A program made the translations under genes and the position numbers. Of a DNA stretch of 64,000 nucleotides, positions 32,801 to 41,524 are shown in pieces. The notes under the pieces are model-generated. The model was not told the DNA's origin. It ran no database searches and saw nothing but the letters and a program-made list of their open reading frames with translations. Every line of letters begins with the position of its first letter. Position 1 is the first letter of the stretch. The stretch is from Macropodus opercularis (Eukaryota; Chordata; Actinopteri; Anabantiformes; Osphronemidae), in the NCBI GenBank assembly GCA_030770545.1, contig CM061106.1:8226001-8290000 (forward strand), given 5' to 3'.

Positions 32801-35755
32801 CACTCCCTCAAACTTCAAGGCACAACACTACGAACTGCATCATTTTTCTGATGCAAGTGCATCTGGATATGGCATGTGCACCTACCTGAGAGCGGTAAGC
32901 ACATCTGGTGAAGTTTACTGCACCTTGGTGATGGGAAAGTCGAGAGTTCCACCATCCAAAGTCACAACTATACCACGTCTAGAGTTGTCAGCGGCCGTTG
33001 TTGCTGTTCGCACCGGTGACATGCTAAAAAAGGAGTTGGAAATAGAAATCTCAGAAGAAAGGTACTGGACTGACTCTAAAGTGGTGCTTGGCTATATCAG
33101 TAATGAGGCCAGAAGGTTTCACGTGTTTGTTGCAAACCGCGTTGAACGCATCAAACAAGGTACAGAGTCAACACAATGGTGGTATGTAACTTCCAAAGAC
33201 AATCCGGCAGACCATGCCTCAAGAGGCCTTACAGCAGAACAACTTGTAGCTTCAAACTGGTTCAAGGGCCCAGATTTTCTCTGGCAGAAGGTCATAACCA
33301 GTAGTGTACTTAAGGTGGGAGAGTTATCGAACAGTGACCCAGAGGTCAGGAAAGTTCAAGTCCACACGATACAAGTAGAAGAACAAAGGTCATTGTTAGA
33401 TCGGCTTCAGAAGTTTTCCGACTGGTTGAGAATGATTAAAGCTGTGGCCAGACTCAAGCGCTATGTTAAAGAAGCAAAGGATCACAAGAAGTCATGTAAC
33501 ATTGTTAACCTACAAGAGAGAAAAGAAGCAGAGGTAACCATAATAAAGATGGTCCAAGCAGCAGCGTTTACTCAGGAGATAAAAACCTTACAACATCATG
33601 AGGTGATGCAGACCAAAAACAGGATCAGCAAGTTATGTCCATTTCTCGACAACCAAGGCCTTCTTCGAGTAGGCGGACGCTTAACACATGCTGCTTTGCA
33701 TCCTAATGTCAGACATCCTGTGATCCTGCCAAGAAACAGTCATGTGTCTACATTACTCGTCAAACATTATCACGAGAAGACATACCATCAAGGAAGAGGG
33801 ATCACGATGAACGAGCTGCGAGCTAATGGATACTGGATACTTGGATGCAGTAAGATTGTTTCATCTTACATCTATAAATGTTTAAAATGCAGAAGATTCA
33901 GAAGGTGCACAGAGCAGCAGAAGATGGCAGACCTCCCGGAGGATAGGATGGAAACTACACCACCATTCACCTACTGTGGGATGGACTGCTTTGGTCCTTT
34001 TTACGTCAAGGATGGCCGTAAGGAGTTAAAGCGTTATGGATTGTTAATCACCTGCATGTGCTCCAGAGCAGTACATCTTGAGATGCTTGATGATCTATCA
34101 ACGGATTCCCTCATCAACGCTTTACGTGCATTCATAGCCATCAGAGGTACAGTTCGGCAGATAAGATGTGATCAAGGCACGAACTTTGTCGGCACCAGAA
34201 ATGAGTTTGCTGAAGCATTCAAAGAAATGGATCAAGCAAGGCTGGAAAAACTGGACTGCGAGTTTCTCATGAACACCCCAGCGTCAAGTCACATGGGTGG
34301 TGTCTGGGAAAGACAAATCCGCACCATAAGAAGTGTACTCACGTCAATCCTGGATCAATCCAGCAAACAACTTGACAGCTCTTCTTTAAGGACATTCCTT
34401 TATGAGGTAATTGCAGTCATCAATAGCAGGCCATTGACTACCGACCAACTGTGTGATCCTTCAAACCCAGAACCTTTAACGCCAAACCACATACTGACCA
34501 TGAAGTCGACAATCATCTCCCCACCTCCAGGAAGGTTTGTAAAGGAAGATCTTTATCTCCGTAAGAGGTGGCGTCGTGTTCAACTCCTCGCCAACACCTT
34601 CTGGACAAGGTGGAAAAAAGAGTATTTGTTAAACCTTCAAAGTAGACAGAAGTGGACCAAGGAGCATAGAAATGCTAAGGTTGATGACATTGTTCTCCTG
34701 AAAGACGAGATAACTCCACGCAGCCAGTGGAAATTGGCAAAGATTGCTGAAGTCTACCCTGGAAAGGATGGAATAGTGAGGAAGGTGAAGTTGTTAATGA
34801 GTGATCAAAACCTGGACGAAGAAGGCAAACGTATCTCCAAACCCGTTCATCTGGAAAGGCCCATTCAGAAGACAGTCGTTCTGATGGCGGCGGAAGAAGA
34901 TTCTTAACCTCACCCTGCCTAAAATATAGTTCATATTCTTTAATTCATAAGCTGTTCATTAGTCATAGTTGATAAATTGTTCTTTAAGAATCACAAGTGA
35001 TTGGTGGGAGTGTAACAGTATTATCATTTAATGTTCCATTGAGCTGTGTCCAGGCGTGCTCTTTTGCGCCATCTACTGGTGGTTTGTGGCGGGTACAATT
35101 GTTTTGTGTTTCAGTTTCTGCCCGGGCCCATTTTGTGGAGACGCACGCTGTCGGCAGGCTGTGGCTGTCGGTTGGCTCCACTTGAGAAGGAAAAGAAGGG
35201 TGGAAATTCGAGATAAAGTTAGGAAATAAGAGCAAGGGAAGAGAGAAAGAAGAAAGTGAAGTATTATTTAGCCCCCTCTGGGATGTCAGCTCACGAGGTT
35301 TGTGTTCTTTAAAGCTCAACAAAGCTGTAACATTGGATAAGAACAAGCTTTGATATCTTGTTTTCTCTTTATGTTGTTTTTCTTTGTGAACAGTTCTCAC
35401 GGGTTGTTAAGACAGAATAAACCCTGTTTTATATTTCTACATCGTGCTTTGGTTGATCCTTGAGGGCGCTACAACAGATGAGAGAGAAACTCAGCCCTCG
35501 CTCTGAAACACTCTGAGCTGTCGTCTGTGCTTTGCAGCCAAACGGTCGACGGTGACGGACGCAGAGATGGAACGTTTCAAGCAGCAGGCAAAGTGCCTCG
35601 GGTTCTCTGGAGAACCGGACTTCCACTACAACCCAGACAAAGGTGCTAAGTTTTTAAAGCTGTGTTGGAGGTGTGGTACCACAGGGTTTGATCTCTGAAT
35701 TTTCCTTCCAGAGTTCTGTCGTGAAGGCGAGAGCATCCCGAGTCCCCTCAGCTGA
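26889..35755 (+). CDS. Saxitoxin/tetrodotoxin-binding-protein-like secreted lipocalin
   Basis: Five exons with GT-AG introns and matching phases: 26889-27166, 27238-27302, 27638-27793, 35538-35642, 35712-35755; 648 nt, 215 residues. The start codon opens a hydrophobic signal peptide (CFSSWFLAVGLFLSSSA). The mature protein has the family marks EECQPLVAPLSLDNP, LLKIMDSSWLNISA, NGTCF, LPSCDDCLLLSIKG, the block KQQAKCLGFSGEPDFHYNP, then EFCREGESI. In pufferfish such alpha-1-acid-glycoprotein-like lipocalins are plasma carriers of saxitoxin and tetrodotoxin; in other fish the ligand is mostly unknown, so toxin binding is not implied here. N-glycosylation sites and paired cysteines are visible. Intron 3 (27794-35537) contains a complete BEL/Pao element in the same orientation; without it and one target copy the intron is about 70 bp. 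No stop, frameshift or lost splice site is seen. The exon-4 donor, GTGCTA, is the weakest site. Confidence 0.88.
27411..27427 (+). repeat. Poly-G run in intron 2
   Basis: About 17 consecutive G, in intron 2 of the lipocalin-like gene. Exact length is uncertain because such runs are error-prone in sequencing. Confidence 0.8.
27805..28267 (+). repeat. 5' LTR of the BEL/Pao element
   Basis: 463 bp from TGTAACAG to GGCGCTACA. It contains a poly(A) signal AATAAA at 28210-28215, which in the host gene's sense orientation could end transcription early. Confidence 0.95.
28875..34907 (+). CDS. gag-pol: BEL/Pao Gag-Pol polyprotein (2010 residues)
   Basis: Single frame, no stop. In order: a charged, coiled-coil-like Gag N-terminus (about 1-300); a DUF1759-type Gag region (about 335-520, LPVPEPTIFSGDPIRFNDWK); zinc knuckles near 560 (CAYCEKLGHSLLNC) and 594 (CFGCLKSGHHSKDC); an aspartic protease near 700 with DTQS in place of the usual DTGS; reverse transcriptase with the YVDD box near 1144; an RNase H-like region near 1325 (FSDASASGYG); an H2C2 integrase zinc finger near 1630; the integrase core with D near 1702, D near 1765 and E near 1811; and a DUF5641 C-terminus (about 1900-1990). 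There is no envelope frame. It encodes what a BEL/Pao element needs for reverse transcription and integration, in virus-like particles in the cytoplasm and then the nucleus. The start chosen is the first ATG after the LTR (CAACAATGG context). Confidence 0.95.
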   Translation: MAEHEVNPEVNEDVDVEQAHTDKELQAAEGTADDVSTTSQGARRSQRVRTLTEKGQEFHKELVEKAACRFRGHYDKWKAAVKDAKGAIDEKYSEDLLQDHVSKVSNASEGVNAAYVELRRIESPDNETRRRMDACEAITKTIIGAVARCSNPSKSEVQGDENWKETEPISKLVASDKMSVRSHHTKLSSRSRVSSRSSSWLSAKRQDAAADVAANEAALQVLLEQETHMKEIERQEAEIAQRQRALEAKRREVERLETIKKLNAAKARQQVYEQSECSDEEIYTLLHHSPVKNNEVKSENNDSHCKQCSSPQIMTPQREVNTTDLVKAFAESLSVSRLPVPEPTIFSGDPIRFNDWKISFQTLIDRKNIPVEEKTYYLRKYVVSGPAKKAIEGYFPLGTESAYYAAWSVLEERYGNPFLVAKAYRDKLDAWPKISSKDSMELQAFADFLCCCKTAMLQMKGLEVFNDCNENQKMLAKLPDWLTSRWNRKVMEVQEENHTFPSFSQFVDFISREAKIACNPITSLFALKPIEIESTKTQKNKGYGAKVLATNLNERSVSTSCAYCEKLGHSLLNCWKFMSESIHERLNFVQDKKLCFGCLKSGHHSKDCESRATCDTCDKKHPTCLHDNRTREERTRKDQTSSDRTRQRNPDTLQDDTVTPSEATSNRVAQNVDDTHTSCIVPVWVSAEGKPEHEVLVYALLDTQSDTTFILEETAQALHIKGKSAQLRLTTMSSRNTVVSCRKLSGLQVRGFYSNKTISLPVTYARDFIPANRDHIPTPGTAKAWPHLECIAEEIAPLQSCDIGLLIGYNCPQALVPRQVVSGNENQPFAQRTDLGWSIVGYGNPCLDYGDPFGVSHQVIVKEVVPDIETSSNFTNKVHYVFRTQIKEMISPTEVLKMLESDFVEKFPEDVNISQEDLKFLAKIRKGIRHKEDGHFEMPLPFKSERPNLPDNKACAIHRLKCLGKKLKRNKQYYMDYKKFMDEIIALGDAERVPEQDIDKRPAWYIPHHGVYHPQKPGKIRVVFDASAKFRGTSLNDHLLTGPELTNTLLGVLCRFRRGPVAFMCDIERMFHQFHVNACDQDYLRFLWWEDGDLETPFTVYRMKVHLFGAASSPGCANYGLKHLAAEGEGSFAEETIKFIKTNFYVDDGLGSVDTEEQAIQLVNEARKLCRMGNLRLHKFISNSTLVLASLPKEECAVVAKDLDMALGEVHMERALGVQWCVESDQFQFRVVVKENPLTRRGVLSTVASVFDPFGFVSPFILLGKQILQQMCRDKLSWDDSLPDSLRPRWESWLRDLGNLADVKICRCYTPSNFKAQHYELHHFSDASASGYGMCTYLRAVSTSGEVYCTLVMGKSRVPPSKVTTIPRLELSAAVVAVRTGDMLKKELEIEISEERYWTDSKVVLGYISNEARRFHVFVANRVERIKQGTESTQWWYVTSKDNPADHASRGLTAEQLVASNWFKGPDFLWQKVITSSVLKVGELSNSDPEVRKVQVHTIQVEEQRSLLDRLQKFSDWLRMIKAVARLKRYVKEAKDHKKSCNIVNLQERKEAEVTIIKMVQAAAFTQEIKTLQHHEVMQTKNRISKLCPFLDNQGLLRVGGRLTHAALHPNVRHPVILPRNSHVSTLLVKHYHEKTYHQGRGITMNELRANGYWILGCSKIVSSYIYKCLKCRRFRRCTEQQKMADLPEDRMETTPPFTYCGMDCFGPFYVKDGRKELKRYGLLITCMCSRAVHLEMLDDLSTDSLINALRAFIAIRGTVRQIRCDQGTNFVGTRNEFAEAFKEMDQARLEKLDCEFLMNTPASSHMGGVWERQIRTIRSVLTSILDQSSKQLDSSSLRTFLYEVIAVINSRPLTTDQLCDPSNPEPLTPNHILTMKSTIISPPPGRFVKEDLYLRKRWRRVQLLANTFWTRWKKEYLLNLQSRQKWTKEHRNAKVDDIVLLKDEITPRSQWKLAKIAEVYPGKDGIVRKVKLLMSDQNLDEEGKRISKPVHLERPIQKTVVLMAAEEDS
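35011..35473 (+). repeat. 3' LTR of the BEL/Pao element
   Basis: 463 bp, nearly identical to the 5' LTR; AATAAA at 35416-35421. The host intron resumes after the ACAGA duplication and reaches the exon-4 acceptor 59 bp later. Confidence 0.95.
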
Positions 35756-35823
35756 ACGAAAAGCTCAACAGCTACAAATCTGTAACGGAGCAGAGACCAA
35801 GCGCTTAATGTGCTGTTTGTCTT

Positions 35824-35829
35824 AATAAA
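35824..35829 (+). terminator. Poly(A) signal of the lipocalin-like gene
   Basis: AATAAA in CTTAATAAAATGTC, 69 bp after the stop codon, giving a short 3' UTR. Confidence 0.7.
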
Positions 35830-35869
35830 ATGTCTTTGGGAAAATAATGATGAATTGTTTTGTTACAAA

Positions 35870-36760
35870 TTTTGTTATGAAAATAAGTCTGAAGGGCAAC
35901 ACACAATCTAAAATGTCGACCTGACACACAAACAGGTGAACAAAGGATTTAATATAATAATTAACATAAAATCACAGAAGTTACAGCAACAACAGACAAT
36001 GTAAGAACTCCAGGTCACTGACAAAGAGAAGTAAAACTCTCTGCAAAACATTACACTTCTATGCAGATGACACTATTTTATTTCTTTGACAACTTCAAAC
36101 CAGACGCTGATTCAGTGGAAAAGGATTCAACATCTTTATCACAGACGCTGAGGCAGGTGAGCACACAGACGGAGTACGGTCAACGGGTCAGTTACACAGG
36201 ACACACAGACACTTTGGACCCAGGCCCGACTCGGCTGACGTGAGGCCCCTGCTGTGTTATAAAGGAACCAGCTCCCCCCCGGGTTGGTACAGTGCAGTAA
36301 CGGTGTGGTGTCGTTGCACTGATGGCATGTGTGTGTCGTACTTCTTCAACCTTCACGTTCCCTCTGACCCAGAACACCAGACTCTGCAGGTCAAAAGCGG
36401 CAGTGAATCCACACAACCACACGTGTTGTTTGCTCTGGAGCGATCAGTGTTTTCTATGCAGGTCAGCGACCCTGCGACCTAGAAAATGCTACTCTTTGAA
36501 AACAGGCTCAGTGCAGCAAAACACTATACACAACCCTCACTGAGATAACACACACTGTCACTCAGAACACACTGAGAATAAAAACACTAGCATCAAGCAC
36601 CAATACAGAAAATACTAACTTAAACCTTTACAGTTCAAAGACTTTCAAAGAAAAGAGAAACATTCTGTCACATGATTTATTTAAATGTTTGGAACATAAC
36701 AATTCTTTAAGGTAAATGAAAATTAGCAGTTTGCTTCAATAGTTGATAGTCATTTATGGA
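35870..36760. other. Spacer with a possible LINE scrap
   Basis: Near 36050 the plus strand reads FYADDTILF, the RT active-site box of a LINE, but similarity stops at once. A small hairpin (CAGTGCA at 36290-36296 with TGCACTG at 36315-36321) lies near 36300. Nothing else was recognised. Confidence 0.35.
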
Positions 36761-36764
36761 ATTA

Positions 36765-37118
36765 CAGTAATGAGAAGAAAAAGGTAGAAACATACTGTAC
36801 ATACTGTAATTTGAACAAATAATTGAGGGGCTGATCCTGCCTCTCTCTAGCATCAGACCACAGGTTTTCACCAACATTACATGTAAAGTTCTCTCTTGCC
36901 ATGAACCTGGGGAAGAACCTCATCCATCCCTGGATCCTCTGGACTCGTATCCTCACATCCAGTACTGTAACTGTTAGCATGGCTTCCAGAAGAGACATTT
37001 GGTCATGTGGGTGGTGATCAAACACTTTCCACCTCCAGGCAGAGAAAAACTCCTCTATTAGGTTGAGGAAGGGTGAAAATGCAGACAGGTACAAAACATG
37101 CTGCCCTTCTCCCTCCAC
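36765..37118 (-). mobile_element. IS630/Tc1-like DDE transposase C-terminal relic
   Basis: The minus strand reads YLSAFSPFLNLIEEFFSAWR, then WKVFDHHPHDQMSLLEAM, RIQGWMRFFPRFMAREN and GENLW. This is the C-terminal part of the DDE_3-type transposases found in many fish genomes, with the SPxLNxIE block that carries the last catalytic Glu. The N-terminal catalytic part is missing, so the fragment is inactive. A former frame shift in the middle (VLDVRIRVQ) is likely. Confidence 0.7.
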
Positions 37119-37149
37119 AAACCCGTCTTCCTTGTTCCATTTCTGCTGT

Positions 37150-37600
37150 GGAGACTGTAGTTAGAGTTTTGCACATGTAGCTCCAGTTGCGCCCACTGTC
37201 GTTTAGCAGTCAAGTGGAGATACGCGGCAGATACTGGTCCTGATGTGTTGTTCCTCCTATGCTGGGAGGAGCATAGGAGGACTCTTCACTGCATTGAACT
37301 GCATATACTATGTTGCTCCTCTTATGTTTTGGTGTCGGGTCCTTTGGATGCACAAGCTTCTGTCTGAGGGTGTTGGTGGCTTTGAAGTAGACGGTATGTT
37401 GTAGTTTCTAAAAATCCTTTTGAGCTTTTCAGACACTTGCCATGTAAGGAATGACCAGATTCTTCCGTTGACTCTGTGTGTTGAGGCTGTTCTGTTGTCC
37501 TTGTTCTGGGTTGAGATGCAGCCTTGTTGAAGGCCCATCTGGGGCCACAGGTCCTGAGAGCTGCCCTTAGATGCACGTTGTCCTTTGTGCATCCTGTGTA
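37150..37600 (-). mobile_element. Penelope-like element relic (RT end and GIY-YIG linker)
   Basis: In minus frames: SEKLKRIFRNYNIPSTSKPP, then LCIQRTRHQNIRGAT, and nearer the 3' side RRNNTSGPVSAAYLHLTAK. Fish Penelope-like elements have this order between the RT and the GIY-YIG endonuclease. Frames are broken and the GIY-YIG core is lost. Its upstream end abuts arm B of the inverted duplication. Confidence 0.6.
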
Positions 37601-37637
37601 CATGCTACAAGACGTCTCCTAGCATCACTAAAAACTG

Positions 37638-37717
37638 CTTAGATGACAGGATTCAAACCTGCGGGGAAACCCCAATGGATTTCGAGTCCCTCGCCTTAAC
37701 CACTCAGCCACAACTAC
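37638..37717 (-). pseudogene. tRNA-Ser (CGA) pseudogene in arm B
   Basis: Same anticodon (ACTCGAAAT) and overall form as the arm-A gene but 80 nt: two bases are missing from the variable arm/T-stem junction (CCCCGCAGG instead of CCCCGCGCAGG). The first acceptor pair is destroyed (final CTAC changed to CTAA), and the T-loop reads GGTTTGAATCC. The D-arm is GGCTGAGTGG. It is likely nonfunctional. Confidence 0.75.
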
Positions 37718-37989
37718 CTAAGATGGGCCAGCGAGTAATGTGCACAACAGAAGTGTAAGAGCGTTAGGACAACAACTGCAGCCTGGGACCTGAAGGCAAC
37801 AACACTGTAACAAAGAGTTGCACCTGCTTATTAAAGCTTGTACACACACAGCAAGACTGACATTTACAATCACAAAACTCATTGACTAACCACAAGAAGA
37901 ACCTAACACGAGAAGAATTAAAGCAAAGCATCACTAAAAGTTACGTATGAGGCAGGATCCAAACCTGCGTCTGATTTCTCATCTGCCTT

Positions 37990-38895
37990 GGTCTGTTATG
38001 GAAACAGTAACCTCCAACATTCCAGCCCTGCGTTGGAACTGACCAGGTGCTGTCTGTGTGGCGTCAGCTTGTTCTGTGGATGGGTTTTCTCAAAGCTCTC
38101 TGTCATCCTGCCTTGGCTCAACAACGTACAGCAATGCCAGACATCTGTCATGTGTCCATAGAGAAGCCAGGCTTCCAAGCAGAGTTAGAGGTGTTTGGAA
38201 ACATGGTGGTTGTCTTCACCATAGGTAATGTCATTACCAATGTCCAAGTTCTCACAGTGTTGACTGGAAAGTCATCTCTGACTGATGCCATCTTCTACTG
38301 ATATGATGCTAAACACAGATGACAAAGCTGCTTTTACCAACCACAGAACACGTGAAATGCTGGGGATTAAAAGGCTGATTTACTTTATTCATCTGCAACA
38401 GATGACTCACGAGTCCAGGATCCACATATAAATCACTTGTGTTAAACTGGCAGCATCACTGTCACGTAGAGCAACACACACTGTGTGACCACTAAACACA
38501 GTGAGTCAAATGCTCACACATTCATTGGTGAGGGTTGAATTTTCATCAGCATAACGTCAACTACAGTTAAGTAAAGGTTTGAAAACACAACGCAGTGATT
38601 TATCCTGATGACATGAGCTGGTTGAGCTCAGTCAACTGTGTCACATTTATCCTCTTCCATCTGGGAAAACAGTCTAGAGAGCAAGTGTTTCCTCACTTCA
38701 TGTGGTTTGAACTATCAGGATGGGAAAGCAGCTGCTCCTGCTCATCTTCTTCCCTCACAAACATTCTGTTACCAGGCGATGGCTCCACCAAACCACTTCC
38801 TCAACTCTGTTTCTGAACAAGGACCAAGTTGGCCTCCATGGTCACAACCATGTTGCTTTGACTCTGAAACAGAAACATCAATAACATGTTGGTGT
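37990..38895. other. Segment unique to arm B
   Basis: About 900 bp lacking a counterpart in arm A, between AAATCAGAC and GTGAAATATC. An open frame (38047-38301) has no recognised domain. It is either an insertion into arm B or a deletion from arm A; arm A shows the shorter GTAATGGAACCAGGGG there. Confidence 0.6.
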
Positions 38896-39741
38896 GTAGT
38901 TGTGAAATATCATTACAGTCCAGTCAGTGAAGGCCTAGTTCTCATCTACTGCATGAACATCTGGATGTAGATCTAACCTCTGGACAAACTGGACATGTTC
39001 CATCATCCAACCAGCTACAAAGACTGAATAAACTCCTGCTTCTGAAGTGGAGGTGGAGGAACTGGGATGTAGATAATGAATGAATAGAATAGAATGTATA
39101 ATATAAAGTAATGAGGTGGTTGTTGACCCACGGTGTCATTCTGTTTAGAATTAGCAGGTTTATTATCTACATTATTACCACATTTCAGGTGTTGCTAAAA
39201 AAGTGAACATGTATTAGTAACAAACAATCCATCCACACAATGAAAGTCACTGCACAAACTATGTCTGACTCAAATGATCTCAGCAAAACTGACTATAATA
39301 AATGATCGTCCTATGAAATGAGCCTCATTTGTTGTTGACTGATAAACAAAAAGCCTTAGAGAATAATGAACTTAGTCAATGTTGTGTTTAGAGCAGTGGA
39401 CGTGTCCTGGCTTTACAAACGTTGGCTCTAAGTATTGACCTGTTTACTTCCTCACTGATAACAAGCTGGATATTTACTCACAAATATTCTGTCAAATGGC
39501 TCCAACCTGCTTCGCTTTAACATAAAGGTCAGAGGTCACTGATGGTTACCATGGAAACCAGGCTGACTTGTCCTGTGGCGTGTGTCTTTAGATGGTTCAG
39601 TTCGATTCAGTTTATTTATATAGAGTCAACTGAATAATGGCACATTACAAGGTTTAAGACTATGCAGAATTCAACTACATAGAAAACCAACAAATCCCAG
39701 TTGAGTCATTAATTAATAAACACAACTTTTAATGGAAACAT

Positions 39742-39824
39742 TACCAGGAGTGGGGATCGAACCCACGAGGACTAATGTCCATTGGATCTTAAGTCCAACG
39801 CCTTCACCACTCGGCCATCCTGGT
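39742..39824 (-). tRNA. trnL-UAA: tRNA-Leu (anticodon TAA), arm-B copy
   Basis: 83 nt with the same stems as the arm-A gene and the anticodon TAA. Its D-arm GGCCGAGTGGTGAAGG and variable arm GGACATTAGTCC are closer to the vertebrate norm than those of arm A. All stems pair, so it looks functional. Confidence 0.92.
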
Positions 39825-40412
39825 AGAATTGCTGTACATTTTTCAGACAGCACAAGTTATTCTACAAATCACTAAATCATATAACTCTGACCATGTCCTA
39901 GTCATTAGTTCTGTTGTGTCTAACATCTCTCTGGATCAACTGTTTGTTGTGAACCTCCCTCAGCAAATGTGGTTTCAGAAGATCAACGTGAAAACTGAGG
40001 TTTGGATACAGAAACAACATTGCAGGCGTTTGGTTGGTGGCAGCATGTCCTGCTTTCCTGTAGCGGATAAGGAAACTGTCCACCTTGTGTTGGAGCCTTG
40101 AGCCTGTGTGTTGATTGCTGTATTATTGTTTGATGTAAACAAATATATAGATTGATTTTAATTATGTATGAACCATTAAAGACTGATTTCAGAATAAAGA
40201 GTTTGTTCTTCAGCTAATTTGCTGCATGTAGGATTATCGAGAGGAAGGAAGCGTCTGAGCTGCAGACTCTCATCCTGTCGGGACATTTTATTCTTTGCAG
40301 GTATAAACACAGTTAATTCAGATGAAATTAAACTGCTGCTCTGCTACAGTTTATCATCTCTGGATTATGTCCTGTACATTGAAATGTAAATATGGATTCA
40401 GATGACATCACA

Positions 40413-40540
40413 GAACAGAAACAGCTCTGATTAGAGTCACTAATGATCTTCTTACAGCTTCAGACATTGGTCTAGTTTCTGTACTTGTCCTGTTAGATCT
40501 TAGTGCAGCATTCGACGCCATAGATCACAACATTCTAGGA
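40413..40540 (+). mobile_element. L2-like LINE fragment (RT N-terminal part)
   Basis: Reads LVSVLVLLDLSAAFDAIDHN with a broken lead-in, almost the same block as in the LINE at 20035-21250, here with the DAIDHN motif kept. It is about 130 bp long and truncated at both ends. Confidence 0.75.
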
Positions 40541-40799
40541 AGGAAAAAGAAAAAAAGAACAAAAGCTTCCTCACAACTAATTCCACTGTGGAATCATCTG
40601 AAGACATTCAATAGATTATTTGCAATAAGTTGAAAGATCAAGTAATCTTGACGAATTTTAGGTGATTATTATTTCAACAAAGGGCAGAAAATAAAACTGG
40701 GACATGAGAGAACTGGGGCAGTTGGTGCTGCCAAAAAATTGACAGGTGTGAAAGACTTTAAAGATATGTTTGATCCAACACAATGTCCTCTGGTAATGA

Positions 40800-41520
40800 A
40801 AGACAAGATGAGACAAGACTTTATTGATCCCACGTTGGGGAAATTCATTTATTACAGCAGCTCAAGAATATAGATAATAGACTGGTCAAAAAGGCAGAAA
40901 TGTGTAAAATAGTGCAAAACTTTACAATATTTACAAATAGAGTGTAAAATGTAGCATGTCAGGGTGGGGCTGTTAGGCTGACAGACACATTTTAACAGAG
41001 GCTGCTCAGTCCAAAGCACCCAGGTACTTAAAACTGTCCAGTATCTCAATGTCTGATGGGCTCTTAATGGCAGGGGATGGTGTGGATTGGTGTGAGTGTG
41101 TGGGGGTGGGTTTAGCCGCTGGGCTGGAGATGTGTGAAGTGTTGGGGCTGGAGTCAAATCTGTTTCAGAACAGGTTTAACTCGTTGGCCAGGTTCTGGTC
41201 CTCACCAGTCGTCCCTGCTCCTCTGCTCTGTCCGTGGCCAGAGATGCTCTTCAGGCCTCTCCACACATCTCTGACGTGGTCTGTGATGCAGTGGCTCAGG
41301 CTGTTGATGTCTCTCCATGAAAGCTGCAGAGCGTCTCCCAGTCCGTGGTCTGGAAACAGTGTCTCAGTCTCTCACTGACTTCTTCTTCAGGCTCTTCTCT
41401 CCCTGGGTGTGTTCAGGGAGCAGATGCACCAGTTTGTGATCAGCGCAGACGAGTGGGGGGTTGAGTCGTATGCGTCCTTCACACAAGTCCAGCGTCTTGT
41501 TTTCCCTCGTGAGGCATTTT
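40800..41520 (-). mobile_element. Non-LTR retrotransposon fragment, minus strand
   Basis: The 3' end at 40802-40846 shows the fish LINE terminal motif (in minus: GAATTTCCCCAACGTGGGAT, CAATAAAGTC). Upstream on minus are DVWRGLKSISGHG and NLANELNLFF, the linker before the RT in the same LINE type as at 23330-23744. The RT is missing, so this is an internally deleted copy. Confidence 0.6.
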
Positions 41521-41524
41521 ACTG

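Larger units (their letters stand above)
27805..35473 (+). mobile_element. Near-intact BEL/Pao LTR retrotransposon
   Basis: A 7,669-bp element with two 463-bp LTRs (27805-28267 and 35011-35473), TG...CA ends, and a perfect 5-bp target duplication ACAGA (27800-27804 and 35474-35478). The LTRs differ at only three positions that I could find (about 27890, 27981, 27984 and their partners), so the insertion is young. One uninterrupted Gag-Pol frame lies between them. A purine-rich tract (GGTGGGAG) ends immediately before the 3' LTR. The primer-binding site after the 5' LTR (GTGAGAACTCCCGTC) does not start with TGG and I could not assign its tRNA. The element lies 11 bp inside intron 3 of the lipocalin-like gene, in the same orientation. 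Confidence 0.95.
37590..40095 (-). repeat. Inverted duplication arm B (pairs with 4107-5655)
   Basis: Reverse complement of arm A, with the same order of tRNA-Ser, half tRNA-Ser, unique sequence, LINE-like 3' tail, tRNA-Leu and gypsy integrase tail. It differs by about 100 bp of extra or replaced sequence near 37740-37860 and by a foreign segment at about 37990-38895. The match ends near 40095 (TGTTGGA), where a small deletion or the true edge lies. Confidence 0.9.
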
